NCBI GenBank assembly: GCA_016703645.1
Contig: JADJBR010000007.1
Location: forward strand, 1,426,001 to 1,490,000
DNA from: Zoogloea sp.
GTDB lineage: Bacteria > Pseudomonadota > Gammaproteobacteria > Burkholderiales > Rhodocyclaceae
Reading direction: 5' to 3'
DNA: 64,000 nt
Position numbers and translations under genes: made by a program. Position 1 is the stretch's first letter, and each line of letters starts with the position of its first letter. Below the pieces are notes generated by a model. That model searched no databases. It was not told where the DNA came from and saw only the letters and a list, made by a program, of their open reading frames with translations. Below are positions 55,926-64,000 of this stretch, piece by piece.

Positions 55926-57062
55926 ATGGCTTATGAACTGACCGACGAACAACGTGACCGCTATCGTGCCACAGCCATCCGCTCTCAACTGCGCAAGCAG
56001 GAGCTGCTGCGCTTTCACGTGGAAGACGCGGAAGAAGGCAATCATCAACAGTTTGGGGCGCGACTTGATGTCAACGACCTGATGCCCCAACTGGAAGCCC
56101 ACGGTCTTGCAAGCCTGTCGCTTTTCTCGGGCGGTGGGGGGCTTGACCTCGGATTTGAACGCGCGGGCTACCAGCACGTCGCTTCCTTTGAAATCCTCGA
56201 TATCTGCGGAGAAACGCTCCGTACCAACAGACCAACCTGGGACATCCGTTCTGGTGCTGAAGCGGGTGACGTGCGCTCAGCACGCTTTTCCGCCTTCCGG
56301 GGGATTGACCTTGTTCATGGCGGACCTCCTTGTCAGCCGTTTTCGGTGGCCGGCAAACAAGCGGGTGCGAGTGACCCCCGTAACATGTGGCCTGACTTCG
56401 TCCGGTGTGTGCTTCAAGCCCGGCCTCGCGCTTTCGTGGCCGAGAACGTCCCCGGAATGCTCGACCGCAAGTTCGAGTCCTTTGTCCGCGACAACATCCT
56501 GACCCCACTGGAAGATCACTACACCATCTTCAGATTCAAGTTGCCGGCCCACGAATTCGGCGTCCCACAGGCTAGACGCCGTGTTTTTTTCGTTGGCTTT
56601 CGTTCAAAACGGGATGCTGCGCGCTGGACCCCGCCCGCGCCGACGCATGGAGAAACCGAGACTTTGTCTGGCCCGGTAATGCCTTATAACCTCGCACGCC
56701 AAAGTCTCGGACTTCCAGACATCGGCTTTGACCAGGTGGCTCCAACCCTGCGTTCAGGGTTTACCGGTCCGCGCAACACGACAGGTGTGCTGAACAGCAA
56801 AGCGTCACTGAACATCTGGAACCAGCTTCGCGTCTGGCCCAACGGCGTCCAGCCGACCCCGTCGATGGCCCGTGCCTATCCGCCCGAAAACGGCCACTTT
56901 CGAATGTCGGTTGCAGACTGCACGCTCTTGCAAGGATTTCCGAGTGACTGGAAATTCAGCGGCGCGGTGTACCAGGCACTTGGGCAGATTGGCAACAGCG
57001 TATGCCCTCCTGTCGCCTATGCGGTCGCGCGACAGGTAGCACGGGCTCTCGGAGTAAGCTAA
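55926..57062 (+). CDS. DNA (cytosine-5) methyltransferase, type II
   Basis: The 378-aa enzyme has all main C5 motifs in order: I LSLFSGGGGLDLGFERAG (64-81), IV GGPPCQPFS with catalytic Cys136, VI ENVPGM (E173), VIII QARRRVFFVG, target-recognition region about 270-330, IX/X GFPSDW and QIGNSVCPPVA. An extra N-terminal segment of about 60 residues precedes motif I. The target sequence cannot be read from the protein. GC content is lower than that of flanking genes. It partners with the next gene. Start MAYELTDEQ chosen; in-frame sequence upstream to 55776 is not convincing. Confidence 0.93.
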   Translation: MAYELTDEQRDRYRATAIRSQLRKQELLRFHVEDAEEGNHQQFGARLDVNDLMPQLEAHGLASLSLFSGGGGLDLGFERAGYQHVASFEILDICGETLRTNRPTWDIRSGAEAGDVRSARFSAFRGIDLVHGGPPCQPFSVAGKQAGASDPRNMWPDFVRCVLQARPRAFVAENVPGMLDRKFESFVRDNILTPLEDHYTIFRFKLPAHEFGVPQARRRVFFVGFRSKRDAARWTPPAPTHGETETLSGPVMPYNLARQSLGLPDIGFDQVAPTLRSGFTGPRNTTGVLNSKASLNIWNQLRVWPNGVQPTPSMARAYPPENGHFRMSVADCTLLQGFPSDWKFSGAVYQALGQIGNSVCPPVAYAVARQVARALGVS

Positions 57063-57796
57063 TGCCCGTTCAAGACGATGAACGGGAGCGCGAACTTGTG
57101 CGCATGTTCAACCTGGCATGGGATCCCGCCCATCAACGAGCGGGGGTCGATGCCGTGTTGGATATCGCACTGCACGACAAGCCTATTCGATTCGAAATTG
57201 AAGTGAAGTCCACCACCGGATCGACGGTATCAACCGCTCGCGATGTCGGGATGGAGCATATCCAGAAGTGGCGGACGAAGCTCTTTGTCATTGGTTTCTA
57301 CTCCAAGGAGGCACGCCGCCCTGAACTCCAGCGCTGCCTCTGCCTCACCCCCATGGACATGGAGCCCTGGATATCGTCAATCGAGAAGAAGATCAGGATT
57401 GACTTCAAGATCGCATCTTGTGCATCGCGGCGGCTAACGCTTGACGACCTCTTCGAGGTCTGTGGCGAGCAAGACACCTACTCGCTCGAAGATGCCCGAC
57501 GACTGCACAAGCAACAGTGGCGCGCCGAGGAATATGGCGCAGCGCTGGACATTGCAGTGGGTGACCAACAACGGATCTCGCAAGAGAAGATGCTGGAGAT
57601 TCTTGGTCTTCGTGCCAAGTACATTGCAGAACGGGGGGCTACGCTGAACAACCCCCATATCACCAAGGCCCATCTGGATCGATTCATCGGCACCAACCGC
57701 GAAGTTCCTGGCCCCAACTGGGCAGAAGCTATCCGGCATATTGCGGTGAGCTTCGCGCAAGACCATCCGCACCATGCGGCAATCATTGACCTCTAG
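57062..57796 (+). CDS. Type II restriction endonuclease (PD-(D/E)XK-like)
   Basis: The 244-aa protein overlaps the methyltransferase stop by 1 bp (TAATG). It has a D-(x)-ExK site: Asp30 or Asp34 in RAGVDAVLDIAL and E47-V-K49 in IRFEIEVKSTTG. Further blocks are STARDVGMEHIQKWRTKLFVIGFY and PMDMEPWISSIEKKI. It matches endonucleases encoded next to C5 methyltransferases; the specific isoschizomer family cannot be named. The GC content is low for this window, as for its partner, pointing to transfer. Confidence 0.82.
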   Translation: MPVQDDERERELVRMFNLAWDPAHQRAGVDAVLDIALHDKPIRFEIEVKSTTGSTVSTARDVGMEHIQKWRTKLFVIGFYSKEARRPELQRCLCLTPMDMEPWISSIEKKIRIDFKIASCASRRLTLDDLFEVCGEQDTYSLEDARRLHKQQWRAEEYGAALDIAVGDQQRISQEKMLEILGLRAKYIAERGATLNNPHITKAHLDRFIGTNREVPGPNWAEAIRHIAVSFAQDHPHHAAIIDL

Positions 57797-57903
57797 CCGG
57801 CGCCTGGCCTTCATGATCTCCAAGACGACGTCGTGTCGGGCCTCGCTCGCCTCTTGAATGTAACAAACAGCATTGCCCCCCTGGCGACCCTGCCAGACCC
57901 CCC

Positions 57904-59574
57904 CTAGCCCTCCACGCCCTGCTTCAAGCGATACGCCAGCTGCCGCCGGGTGATGCCCAGCAGCTTGGCGGCGTGGGTGAGGTTGCCGCCGGCCCGCTGC
58001 ACGGCGAGCTCCAGCAGGCGGGCTTCGTGCTGCTCCAGGTCGAAGCCGTCCTGGAGGATGGCTTCATAGAGCTGCTGCCGGCTGGCGTCGCCCGCCTTGC
58101 CGACCTGACCGGCCCGATCCACTTCGGCGCCCGGGGCCTGCGCCGGGGCGCCGCCGGCAAAGAGGTGGTCGATTTCGATGAGGCCGCCATTGGGGGCCAG
58201 CAGCACGCCGCGCTCGACGAGGTTTTGCAGCTCACGCACGTTGCCGGGCCAGGGATAGGCCATCAGGGCCTGCATGGCCCGGTCGCTGATGCCCTGGAGC
58301 TTCTTGTGGTAAGAGGCCTCGTATTTCTCCACCAGGGAGGCGGCCAGCAAGGGAATGTCACTGCGCCGTTCGCGCAGGGGCGGGATCACCACCGGATAGG
58401 TGGCGAGGCGGTAATACAGGTCGGCACGAAAGCGGCCGGCCGCGATGGCCTGCTGCAGATCGACATTGGTGGCGGCCACCAGGCGCACGTCGATCTTGCG
58501 GGTGTGGTCGTCGCCCAGGCGCTCCACCTCGCCGGTCTGCAGCACCCTCAGCAGCTTGACCTGGGCGGCCGGTGACAGGTCGCCCACTTCGTCCAGGAAC
58601 AGGGTGCCGCCGTGGGCGCGCTCAAAGCGCCCCGCACGGGAAACCTGGGCGCCGGTATAGGCGCCTTTCTGCACGCCAAAAAGCTCGGATTCGATCAGGT
58701 CGTGGGGAATGGCCGCGCAATTGACCGCCACAAAGGGCTGCTCGGCCCGGTTGCCGTGGTCGTGGAGCCAGCGGGCAAACATCTCCTTGCCGACGCCCGT
58801 TTCACCGAGCAGGAGCACGGTGATGGGGCTGGCGGCGGCCTTGCTGACCAGATCGAAGGCACTACGAAACCCACTGGAGGCTCCGATCAGGTTGCCCGCC
58901 GTGCGCCCCGAACAGAGGGTCTTGCGCAGGCGCGAGATCTCTTCGCGCATCTCGTCCAGCTGGCCCTGCAGATCTTCGGGCTTGAAGTAGTCCAGATAGG
59001 GGTCATGGCCCCAGGCCTCCAGGGGCTTGCCGACGATATGGCAGAGGGCATCGCCGCAGGCCACGCAGGCCGTTTCCTTGAAGATGACCGGGCGATTGAA
59101 GAACTGGGTGACGTAACCCGAGGCGTAGCCGACGATGGTCCAGCAGGCCGGGTCTTCGCCGATGCCGAAGAGCTGCAGGTGGGAGTCGGCCTCCCAGGAG
59201 TTGCGCCAGTCCACCTCGCCGGCAAAGCTGCCCCGCTCCCAGTCCAGGTCGGCCTGGACGATGGTGGCCTTGACCAGGCCTTCGAAGGCGTGGAGTTCGG
59301 GGCCAATACGGAAGACATCGTAGGGGTCGCCGGCGCCGAGCAGCTTCTTGGCCAGCTCGGCGTCCTGCTGGCCGGAGACGAAACCCATGCGGATGAGCAG
59401 GCCCTTGGCCCGCTCGGCGCCGAGGGAATCGAACAGTTCGCGGCGCAGGGCGCCCATGGACCGGGCATGGAGCAGCAGCATGCGGTTCTCGTCCAGCCAG
59501 ATCTGGCCCTCGTCCACATTGAAGCGCAGGCGTGAGCGCAGGTTGAACTGTTCAATGAGCTTCTGCTCGGCCAT
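57904..59574 (-). CDS. Sigma-54-dependent regulator of the XylR/DmpR type (V4R sensor)
   Basis: The 556-aa protein has the XylR N-terminal domain (about 1-110), the V4R aromatic-binding domain (to about 215, with [19 protein letters not shown]), an AAA+ domain ([20 protein letters not shown]-type region, Walker [12 protein letters not shown]) and a Fis-type helix-turn-helix at the end ([22 protein letters not shown]). The sigma-54 contact loop reads GAYTGA where GAFTGA is the usual form. Such regulators respond to phenols, toluene and related aromatics. The start at [12 protein letters not shown] fits the family; it is the last gene of the group after the Usp-hemerythrin gene. Confidence 0.9.
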   Translation of the reverse strand: MAEQKLIEQFNLRSRLRFNVDEGQIWLDENRMLLLHARSMGALRRELFDSLGAERAKGLLIRMGFVSGQQDAELAKKLLGAGDPYDVFRIGPELHAFEGLVKATIVQADLDWERGSFAGEVDWRNSWEADSHLQLFGIGEDPACWTIVGYASGYVTQFFNRPVIFKETACVACGDALCHIVGKPLEAWGHDPYLDYFKPEDLQGQLDEMREEISRLRKTLCSGRTAGNLIGASSGFRSAFDLVSKAAASPITVLLLGETGVGKEMFARWLHDHGNRAEQPFVAVNCAAIPHDLIESELFGVQKGAYTGAQVSRAGRFERAHGGTLFLDEVGDLSPAAQVKLLRVLQTGEVERLGDDHTRKIDVRLVAATNVDLQQAIAAGRFRADLYYRLATYPVVIPPLRERRSDIPLLAASLVEKYEASYHKKLQGISDRAMQALMAYPWPGNVRELQNLVERGVLLAPNGGLIEIDHLFAGGAPAQAPGAEVDRAGQVGKAGDASRQQLYEAILQDGFDLEQHEARLLELAVQRAGGNLTHAAKLLGITRRQLAYRLKQGVEG

Positions 59575-59785
59575 CGTGTCCCCGTTGTCGTTATGTAACC
59601 CGCGGCCTCTGCGGGCCGGGGTGGACGCATACTTTACCCTGCACGGACCCGCAGGGGCGAGCGGCGAACCGCCAGCGACTTCAGTCACCGGCGGACTTCG
59701 ATCAAGGGCAGGTCGACGACTCGCGCGGCGGGGCGGCCGACGCCGCTCCGGGCAAGATCGATGCCCCGCTGCGCTCACGCCGCGA

Positions 59786-60802
59786 CTAGGCGGATGCGCG
59801 ATTCATCAGCCTCACAAACATGCGCTTGAAGGCTTCGTCCTGCTCGCTGCCCACGCGCACGCCGGCGTTTTGCTGAAATGCGCTGGCGATGCCCTGCCAG
59901 TCGGTCTCGTCCAGGTGCTGGCGGGCGGCGGGCAGGATGAGCTTCTCTTCGGTGCTGAGGTGCTGCCACTGGGCGTCGGCAAAGCGGTCGATGGCGTCGG
60001 CCAGGTCGCCGTACCGGGCGGGGTCGCTGCGGGCAGCGGACAGGCAGGCCTCGATCGTTTGGATCTGCGCGCTGCCTTCCCGGTGCTCGGCCTCCAGCCG
60101 GGCGATCAGCTCGGCGCTCTCGGCGCTGCGGGCGGCCAGGCGGGCAAAGAGGAACTGTTCTTCCTTGGGGTGGTGAAGCACCTCGGGAAAGGTCTTCAGG
60201 TAGGCCACCAGCCCCGCCGGAAAATCCAGATCCGGCAGAGGTGCCGCGCTGCGCAGCTCGGCTGCCACCTGGCGCAGGCCACGGATCACCGCGGCAATGG
60301 CCCGGTGCTCGTCCTTGATGATGCCGATGGCCGCCTCGGCGGCAGAGCCGGCGGCGTTGCTCTCGACGCTGGCCACCAGTACCGGCAGGGTGCTGTGGGC
60401 CAGCACCTTGTGGGTCTGGGAGCCCAGCACCATGGCCTTGAGACCCTTGCGTCCGTGGGAGGCCATGAAGATCAGGTCGCAGCCCTGCTCCGCCGCCACG
60501 TCGAGGATCAGCTCGTAGGGGCGCGGGCCGGTGCGGGCCACGGCCTCGCAGGGGATCCCGAAGGCACCGGCCGCGGCCACCGCCTTGGCAAGGATGGCGC
60601 TGGCGCTGCCGGCCGCCGCTTCGGCATAGTCCTGGGGTTCGAGGCTGCGCAACAGGGCGCCATCGCCGCTGGCACCCAGGTCTTCCCGGGCAGTGAAGAA
60701 GGTGATGCGGGCCGCCAGGCTGCGGGCGAAGTCGACCGCCTGGGTGACCAGACCGATGGACGGCGTCGAGCCATCCAGGGGTACGAGAAGGTGCGTGTAC
60801 AT
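59786..60802 (-). CDS. Universal stress protein fused to a hemerythrin domain
   Basis: The 338-aa protein has a UspA domain (about 1-147) with LVPLDGSTPS and ASHGRKGLKAMVLGSQTHKVL (the ATP-binding Usp type), and a hemerythrin HHE domain (about 160-335) with KDEHRAIAA, HHPKEEQFLF, EAEHREGSAQ and HLSTEEKLILPAA giving the His/Glu diiron ligands. The combination suggests a stress protein that senses or binds oxygen or nitric oxide. It starts 9 bp after the transporter gene ends, so probably cotranscribed. Confidence 0.85.
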   Translation of the reverse strand: MYTHLLVPLDGSTPSIGLVTQAVDFARSLAARITFFTAREDLGASGDGALLRSLEPQDYAEAAAGSASAILAKAVAAAGAFGIPCEAVARTGPRPYELILDVAAEQGCDLIFMASHGRKGLKAMVLGSQTHKVLAHSTLPVLVASVESNAAGSAAEAAIGIIKDEHRAIAAVIRGLRQVAAELRSAAPLPDLDFPAGLVAYLKTFPEVLHHPKEEQFLFARLAARSAESAELIARLEAEHREGSAQIQTIEACLSAARSDPARYGDLADAIDRFADAQWQHLSTEEKLILPAARQHLDETDWQGIASAFQQNAGVRVGSEQDEAFKRMFVRLMNRASA

Positions 60803-60811
60803 GGGGTTCTC

Positions 60812-63211
60812 CTAGACGGTGACAACCGGCCTGGGCTTGAGCAGAAAATGCCCCAGGGCCGGCAGCAGGATCAGGGCGCCGAGCATGTTCCAGATGAACA
60901 TGAAGGCCAGCAGGATGCCCATGTCGGCCTGGAACTTGATGGGCGACCAGGCCCAGGTGGCGACGGCGATGCCCAGGGTCACGCCGGTGAGCACCACCAC
61001 CTTGCCGGTGAAGGTGAGCGCCTTGTAGTAGGCCTCGGACAGGCTCATGCCGCCCTTCAGCCGGGCCAGGGTGACGGTCATGATGTAGAGCGCATAGTCC
61101 ACGCCGATGCCCACCCCCAGGGCGATCACCGGCAGGGTGGCCACCTTGACGCCGATGTTGAGCCACACCATCAGGGCCTCGCACAGCACCGAGGTGAGCA
61201 TCAGCGGCAACACCGCGCAGATCACCGCCTGCCAGGAGCGGAAGGTGATGAAGGCCAGCACGATCACCGCCAGATACACCAGGCCCAGCATCTCCACGTT
61301 GGCTTTCTTCACCACGATGTTGGTGGCGGCCTCAATGCCGGCGTTGCCGGCGGCGTTGAGGATGCGCAGCTCGTCGCTGCCGTGGCGGGCGGCGAAGCCC
61401 TCCACCACCTTCACCACGCTGTCCAGGGTGTCGGCCTTGTGGTCCTTGAGGTAGGCATACACCGTGAGCAGATCGCAGTTCTGGTTGAACATCTCCCGCG
61501 GGGCGCGGGTGATGATGGCGTTGAGGTTGTCCTGGGAGCGGGGAATCTCGTACCACTTGAGACTGCCCTCGTTCATGCCGGCGTTGGCCACCTTGGCCAG
61601 GCCGGCCAGGGAACTGGTGGCCTCCACGCCCGGGAGCTGCTGCAGCTCGCGCTCCAGAGCATCCACGGTGGTGAGGGTGGTGTAGTGGGCGCAGGCGTAC
61701 TGGGGGGTCTTCACCATCACGATGTAGACATCGCTGCTGGCGGCGTAGTTGGCGACGATGTAGGCGTTGTCCCGGTTGTAGCGGGAGTCGGGGCGCAGCT
61801 CGGGGGCGCCGGGGTCGGTGTCGCCGATCTTGAGCTGAAAGCTCACCACCAGACCGGCGATGCCCATGGCCGTACCGACAACCACCGCAATGCTGGCCCA
61901 CTTGCGCTGGGTAAAGAGATCGAGAAAGGCCCAGAAGGGGTGCTTGACGTGGCTGGCATCGGCACCGTCGGCGATCTCGTCGCGCAGGCTGCGCTGGGCC
62001 GCCACCGGGCTGACCCCGGTGTAGGACAGCAGGATGGGCAGCAGCACCAGGTTGGTGAAGATCAGCACCGCCACGCCGATGCTGGCGGTGACGGCGAGAT
62101 CCTGGATAACCTGGATGTCGATGACCATCAGCACCGCAAAACCCACCGCGTCGGCCAGCAGCGCCGTCATGCCGGCCAGGAAGAGGCGACGGAAGGTGTA
62201 GCGCGCCGCCACGAGCTTGTGGGTGCCGCGGCCGATGTCCTGCATGATGCCGTTCATCTTCTGGGCGCCGTGGCTCATGCCGATGGCAAAGACCAGGAAG
62301 GGCACCAGCACCGAGTAGGGATCGAGCTCGTAGCCCAGCGTCGGCAACAGGCCAAGCAGCCACACCACGGCGATCATCGAGCACAGCACCACCAGCAGCG
62401 TGCTGCGCCAGCAACGGGTGTACCAGAACAGCACCGCCGTGCAGATGGCGATGGCGGCGGCGAAGAACAGCAGCACCTGCTGCAGGCCTTCGATCAGGTC
62501 GCCCACCACCTTGGCGAAACCGGTGACGTGGATGGCGATCTTGTCGGACTCGTATTTGGCGCGCAGGGCTTCGATGCGTTGCGAGAGCTCGTGGTAATCG
62601 ATGCGCGCACCGGTTTCGGCCACCTTGTCCTGCAGCGGCACCAGCACGATGCTCGACTTGTAGTTGGCGGCGACTAGCTGGCCGATCTCGCCGGAGCGCT
62701 CCACGTTGAGGCGCACCTGGGCCAGGCTTTCCGGAGAACCGTCGTAGTCGTCGGGCACCACCGGGCCCCCGTCGAGGCCTTCCTCGGTCACGCCGGTCCA
62801 GCGCACCGAGGGCGTCCACAAGGACTTCATGTAGGGACGGTCGACGCCGGGGTACAGGAACAGCTCGTCGGAGATCTTCTTCACCGTGTCGAGGTAGTCC
62901 GGGTCGAAGATGTCGCCGTTTTTGGCTTCGATGGCGATGCGCAGGCTGTTTCCCATGCCGGCCAGCTGGCCGCGGTTTTCGAGGAAGTTGACGATGTACG
63001 GGTGCTTCGTCGGGATCATCTTCTCGAAGGCGGCGTTCAGCGACAGGCCGAGGGCCTTGTAGCCGAGCACAGCGCTGATCAGCGCGCACAACACGACGAT
63101 GACCAGGCGGTTGTTGAACAGCAGGCGCTCGGGGAGCGTGCCGGAGCGGGTGTCGAAATCCGCTATGTCGCGGATCACCACGCCTTCGGGAATGTCGTGA
63201 GCGTGGCTCAT
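60812..63211 (-). CDS. MMPL/RND-family transporter
   Basis: The 799-aa protein has two MMPL halves, each with about six membrane helices around a long periplasmic loop (first TM near LVIVVLCALISAVLGYKAL). Blocks include AIGMSHGAQKMNGIMQDIG and VIALGVGIGVDYALYIMTVTLARLKGGMSLSEA. Such RND exporters often travel with YCF48-like beta-propeller proteins and may move lipids or hydrophobic substrates. It overlaps the next upstream gene by ATGA. Confidence 0.88.
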   Translation of the reverse strand: MSHAHDIPEGVVIRDIADFDTRSGTLPERLLFNNRLVIVVLCALISAVLGYKALGLSLNAAFEKMIPTKHPYIVNFLENRGQLAGMGNSLRIAIEAKNGDIFDPDYLDTVKKISDELFLYPGVDRPYMKSLWTPSVRWTGVTEEGLDGGPVVPDDYDGSPESLAQVRLNVERSGEIGQLVAANYKSSIVLVPLQDKVAETGARIDYHELSQRIEALRAKYESDKIAIHVTGFAKVVGDLIEGLQQVLLFFAAAIAICTAVLFWYTRCWRSTLLVVLCSMIAVVWLLGLLPTLGYELDPYSVLVPFLVFAIGMSHGAQKMNGIMQDIGRGTHKLVAARYTFRRLFLAGMTALLADAVGFAVLMVIDIQVIQDLAVTASIGVAVLIFTNLVLLPILLSYTGVSPVAAQRSLRDEIADGADASHVKHPFWAFLDLFTQRKWASIAVVVGTAMGIAGLVVSFQLKIGDTDPGAPELRPDSRYNRDNAYIVANYAASSDVYIVMVKTPQYACAHYTTLTTVDALERELQQLPGVEATSSLAGLAKVANAGMNEGSLKWYEIPRSQDNLNAIITRAPREMFNQNCDLLTVYAYLKDHKADTLDSVVKVVEGFAARHGSDELRILNAAGNAGIEAATNIVVKKANVEMLGLVYLAVIVLAFITFRSWQAVICAVLPLMLTSVLCEALMVWLNIGVKVATLPVIALGVGIGVDYALYIMTVTLARLKGGMSLSEAYYKALTFTGKVVVLTGVTLGIAVATWAWSPIKFQADMGILLAFMFIWNMLGALILLPALGHFLLKPRPVVTV

Positions 63212-64000
63212 TGCTTGGCTTCCGCGGTGAGGGTTGCGGGCTCAACGCGGCTTGCGCCGCGGGCTCCGGAGACAATCAGGGCGCCATCGGCGGCCTGCAC
63301 CATGCCGGTCAGGCCGGTGGGCAGAGCGGTAGCGAGGGGAACGAAACGAATGGCGGCGGAATCACCGCGCAGCAGGCGGCCACTCTCGTCGGCAAGCAGC
63401 AGGCTGCCGTCGGCCAGGCGCAGGCCGGCGCTGAGGGTCACCGGCTGGGCCAGCTCGATACGGTTCCAGCTGGCGCCACCATCGGCGCTGCGCCACACGT
63501 TGCCGCGCAGACCGTAGGCCAGCAGCCCGCCGTCGGCCACTTCAAGGGCGCCAAAAAAGGTGCCGGTGTAGGGCGTGGTGAGGCGCTGGAAGCTGGCTCC
63601 GCCGTCGGTCGAGCGGATCAGGGTGCCCTGCTCACCGGCCAGCAGCAGTCGGCCACCGGCTTCGCCCACGGCGTAGAGGTGTTTGCCGCCGGGGTTGGGG
63701 ATGCGTGCCATCAGCGACGCCCAGGTCTTGCCACCATCCTGGGTGACCAGGGCCAGCCCGTAGGCACCCACCACCCAGCCCCGGTTGGCATCGGCAAAGT
63801 GCAGGCCCAGGAAGGGCTTGTCCGGCCCGTCCTGCACCAGGCCCTCGGCCTCGCGCTGGTGCTTCAGCGCGGCGGGGTCGCCACTGGCGGCCGCAGCCCG
63901 GGCGGCCTCGGCGACGATCTTTGCCGCGGTCACGCCATCGAGCTGGCGCTGCCAGGTATCGCCGCCGTCAGCGCTGTGCAGCACCACACCGCTGTGGCCC
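63208..64000 (-). CDS. YCF48/BNR-repeat-like beta-propeller protein, 5' end outside the window
   Basis: The visible 263 codons contain at least four propeller repeats with the motif SADGGxTW: LHSADGGDTW, LVTQDGGKTW, IRSTDGGASF and WRSADGGASW. This is the YCF48/photosystem-II-stability-like family, exported, and often encoded beside RND transporters. The start codon is beyond 64000. It stops overlapping the transporter start by 4 bp. Confidence 0.82.
   Translation of the reverse strand, partial: GHSGVVLHSADGGDTWQRQLDGVTAAKIVAEAARAAAASGDPAALKHQREAEGLVQDGPDKPFLGLHFADANRGWVVGAYGLALVTQDGGKTWASLMARIPNPGGKHLYAVGEAGGRLLLAGEQGTLIRSTDGGASFQRLTTPYTGTFFGALEVADGGLLAYGLRGNVWRSADGGASWNRIELAQPVTLSAGLRLADGSLLLADESGRLLRGDSAAIRFVPLATALPTGLTGMVQAADGALIVSGARGASRVEPATLTAEAKQ

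Noticed and set aside
59348-62677. 1109-residue open frame opposite the transporter and Usp-hemerythrin genes
   Set aside because: Antisense shadow of three well supported genes; Gly/His/Gln-rich composition is typical of such shadows.

Overview
The window (about 64 kb, GC-rich, densely packed) looks like the chromosome of a nitrogen-fixing betaproteobacterium, most likely Rhodocyclales (Azoarcus/Azospira/Dechloromonas type). This placement is inferred from gene content: rpoS-nlpD-pcm-surE order, msrPQ, the hybrid malic enzyme MaeB, GTP-dependent PEP carboxykinase, TakP-like TRAP binding proteins, two nif/fix operons, IPTL-type (exosortase H) proteins and an XylR/DmpR-type aromatic regulator. 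No rRNA, tRNA or CRISPR array was recognised.

Region 1 (1-27 kb) is mostly housekeeping: end of an arsC-like gene, rpoS, nlpD, pcm, surE (minus strand); the periplasmic methionine sulfoxide reductase pair msrP-msrQ; mogA and darP/yjgA; pmbA; two tandem TRAP solute-binding genes; a cidA/lrgA-cidB/lrgB pair; a nucleoside-recognition membrane protein; an IclR regulator; pbpG; a patatin phospholipase; maeB opposite pckG; an aminotransferase; pepN opposite mnmC.

Region 2 (27-29.5 kb) holds a glycine-zipper protein and two near-identical tandem genes for small exported proteins whose PTLSQWG signal sits just after the signal peptide (midcut-by-XrtH type).

Region 3 (29.5-37.4 kb, plus strand) is a nif/fix operon behind a sigma-54 promoter and a NifA site: nifV, cysE/nifP, nifW, fixA, fixB, fixC, fixX, a ferritin-like protein, a thioredoxin-like [2Fe-2S] ferredoxin, a TPR-like protein and a small helical protein. 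Region 5 (41.6-46.6 kb, minus strand) is the converging operon nifE-nifN-nifX-DUF269-CCE_0567-fdxB-nifQ behind its own sigma-54 promoter. Between the two operon ends lies Region 4 (37.4-41.6 kb), an accessory patch of lower GC: a zinc-ribbon membrane protein, a truncated phosphatase, an orphan HicB, an HNH-ATPase fusion (possible phage defence), and a Phd antitoxin with a broken VapC. A 117-bp duplicate of the last plus-strand nif-operon gene lies inside this patch.

Region 6 (46.6-52.3 kb): a cyclic di-GMP-I riboswitch precedes an exported protein; then a dihydroorotate-dehydrogenase-like gene and nifJ. The fix and nifJ products would supply low-potential electrons to nitrogenase; nifV, nifE, nifN, nifX and nifQ make FeMo-cofactor. 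nifHDK, nifA and nifB are not in this window.

Region 7 (52.4-64 kb): an unknown exported protein, a flavodoxin-like protein, a YbaL-type antiporter, a DNA cytosine methyltransferase-endonuclease pair of lower GC, and a minus-strand group made of a YCF48-like protein, an MMPL/RND transporter, a UspA-hemerythrin fusion and the XylR/DmpR-type regulator.
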